In this document: positions 63,464-64,000 of the stretch, in pieces
Position numbering within the stretch: the first letter of the stretch is position 1
Layout: the number at the start of each line of letters is the position of its first letter
Source of the DNA: Collinsella sp.
Lineage (GTDB): Bacteria > Actinomycetota > Coriobacteriia > Coriobacteriales > Coriobacteriaceae
Reading direction: 5' to 3'
Length of the DNA: 64,000 nt
NCBI GenBank assembly: GCA_018373675.1
Contig: JAHAGQ010000003.1
Location: 85,705 to 149,704 of the forward strand
The notes under the pieces: model-generated
Told to the model about the DNA's origin: nothing
Database searches by the model: none
Seen by the model: only the letters and a program-made list of their open reading frames with translations
Position numbers and translations under genes: made by a program

Positions 63464-64000
63464 CTAGAGCGTCTTGAGGTACTCCCCTAGCTCTTCCTCC
63501 CAGTCGGGCATGCGGAACCCGACCGACTCGAGCCTGGACAAGTCGAGCGCGGAGTGGACCGGGCGCGGGGCGATGGGGCCCGCGGCGTTCGCGTAGTAGT
63601 CGGCGGTCGACACCGGCACGACCTTCTCACCGTTGCCGTTGGCGGCCTCGAAGACGGCGCGGGCGATGTCGGCCCAGCTCTTGACGGCGCCGGAGCCCGT
63701 GCAGTCGTAGGTGCCGTAGGGGGCCTTCGCGTCCAGCACGTGGAAGATGGCCTGCGCCATGTCGCGCGTGAAGGTCAGGCGTCCCAGCTGGTCGTCGACC
63801 ACGGTGACCTGCGCGAGCCCGTCCTCCGGGTCGGCGACGCGGTCGGACAGCCCCTTCATCGTCTTGACGAAATTGTGTCCCTCGCCGATGACCCAGGAGC
63901 TGCGCATGATGTAGTGGCGCGGGCAGCCGGCCACGGCGATGTCGCCGGCGGCCTTGGTCTGGCCGTAGACGGAAAGCGGGCTGAGGGGCTCCTCCTCGGT
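63464..64000 (-). CDS. rfbD: dTDP-4-dehydrorhamnose reductase (RmlD-type), C-terminal part (5' end beyond window)
   Basis: The open frame continues past the window edge; ~178 residues are visible. SVYGQTKAAGD is the catalytic Tyr-x-x-x-Lys of the short-chain dehydrogenase fold; MRSSWVIGEGHNFVKTM, GRLTFTRDMA and RPVHSALDLSRL are RmlD motifs. Last step of dTDP-L-rhamnose synthesis with NADPH. In related bacteria it can be fused to an RmlC-like epimerase; the N-terminus is not visible. GC content and codon choice look higher than in the neighbouring genes. Confidence 0.9.
   Translation of the reverse strand, partial: TEEEPLSPLSVYGQTKAAGDIAVAGCPRHYIMRSSWVIGEGHNFVKTMKGLSDRVADPEDGLAQVTVVDDQLGRLTFTRDMAQAIFHVLDAKAPYGTYDCTGSGAVKSWADIARAVFEAANGNGEKVVPVSTADYYANAAGPIAPRPVHSALDLSRLESVGFRMPDWEEELGEYLKTL

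Overview
The window is high-GC bacterial chromosome with gene content and gene order typical of Coriobacteriia. A gut Collinsella is the best guess (inference from the overall look: Actinobacterial-style ribosomal and cell-division clusters, the MEP isoprenoid pathway, an AdhE-type fermentative dehydrogenase, many TTG/GTG starts). It is almost entirely core genome. Strand use is strongly blocked: from about 1.7 to 49.8 kb nearly every gene is on the minus strand, with dinB the main exception, and from 50 to 60 kb genes are on the plus strand.

Layout. 0-1.6 kb: the 3' end of adhE and a small kinase-fold phosphotransferase, closed by two back-to-back terminators. 1.7-18.8 kb (minus, read right to left): rplS, rnhB, YraN family, comM, dprA, trmFO, a Xer recombinase, then rpsB-tsf with its own promoter, then pyrH-frr-uppS-cdsA-dxr-rseP-ispG-proS. 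This links translation, DNA uptake/processing, isoprenoid and lipid precursor supply and envelope proteolysis. 18.9-28.4 kb (minus): rpsP-khpA-rimM-trmD-lepB-glyQ-glyS and then the PPDK regulatory protein and ppdK. 28.6-29.9 kb (plus): dinB. 30-34 kb (minus): rplU-rpmA-obgE-nadD-yqeK-rsfS. 34-43.6 kb (minus): mreB-mreC-mreD-mrdA-rodA (elongasome), a DUF697-like membrane protein and a radical SAM/DUF2344 pair. 43.7-49.8 kb (minus): a TPR membrane protein, a cyclophilin, a zinc-ribbon membrane protein, a P-type ATPase and tRNA-Arg(CCG).

50-58.6 kb (plus) is a complete aromatic amino acid operon: aroF, tyrA, aroB, aroA, aroC, pheA, a fused aroE-aroK, and aroQ. Its leader holds an intrinsic terminator overlapping a 20-codon reading frame (candidate attenuator). 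Two unusually long hairpins sit inside the operon, one of them a 34-bp stem between aroC and pheA.

58.6-60.5 kb is the only accessory-looking segment: a lower-GC two-gene cassette (DUF4869 protein plus a P-loop ATPase with a possible TOPRIM-like C-terminal half), with its own -10 element and terminator, followed by a decayed acyltransferase fragment and tRNA-Arg(TCT). It is the best candidate for an undescribed system here. 60.6-64 kb carries a polysaccharide/teichoic-acid type ABC exporter, a GT2 glycosyltransferase with C-terminal membrane helices and the 3' part of an rmlD-type reductase, suggesting the edge of a surface-glycan locus.
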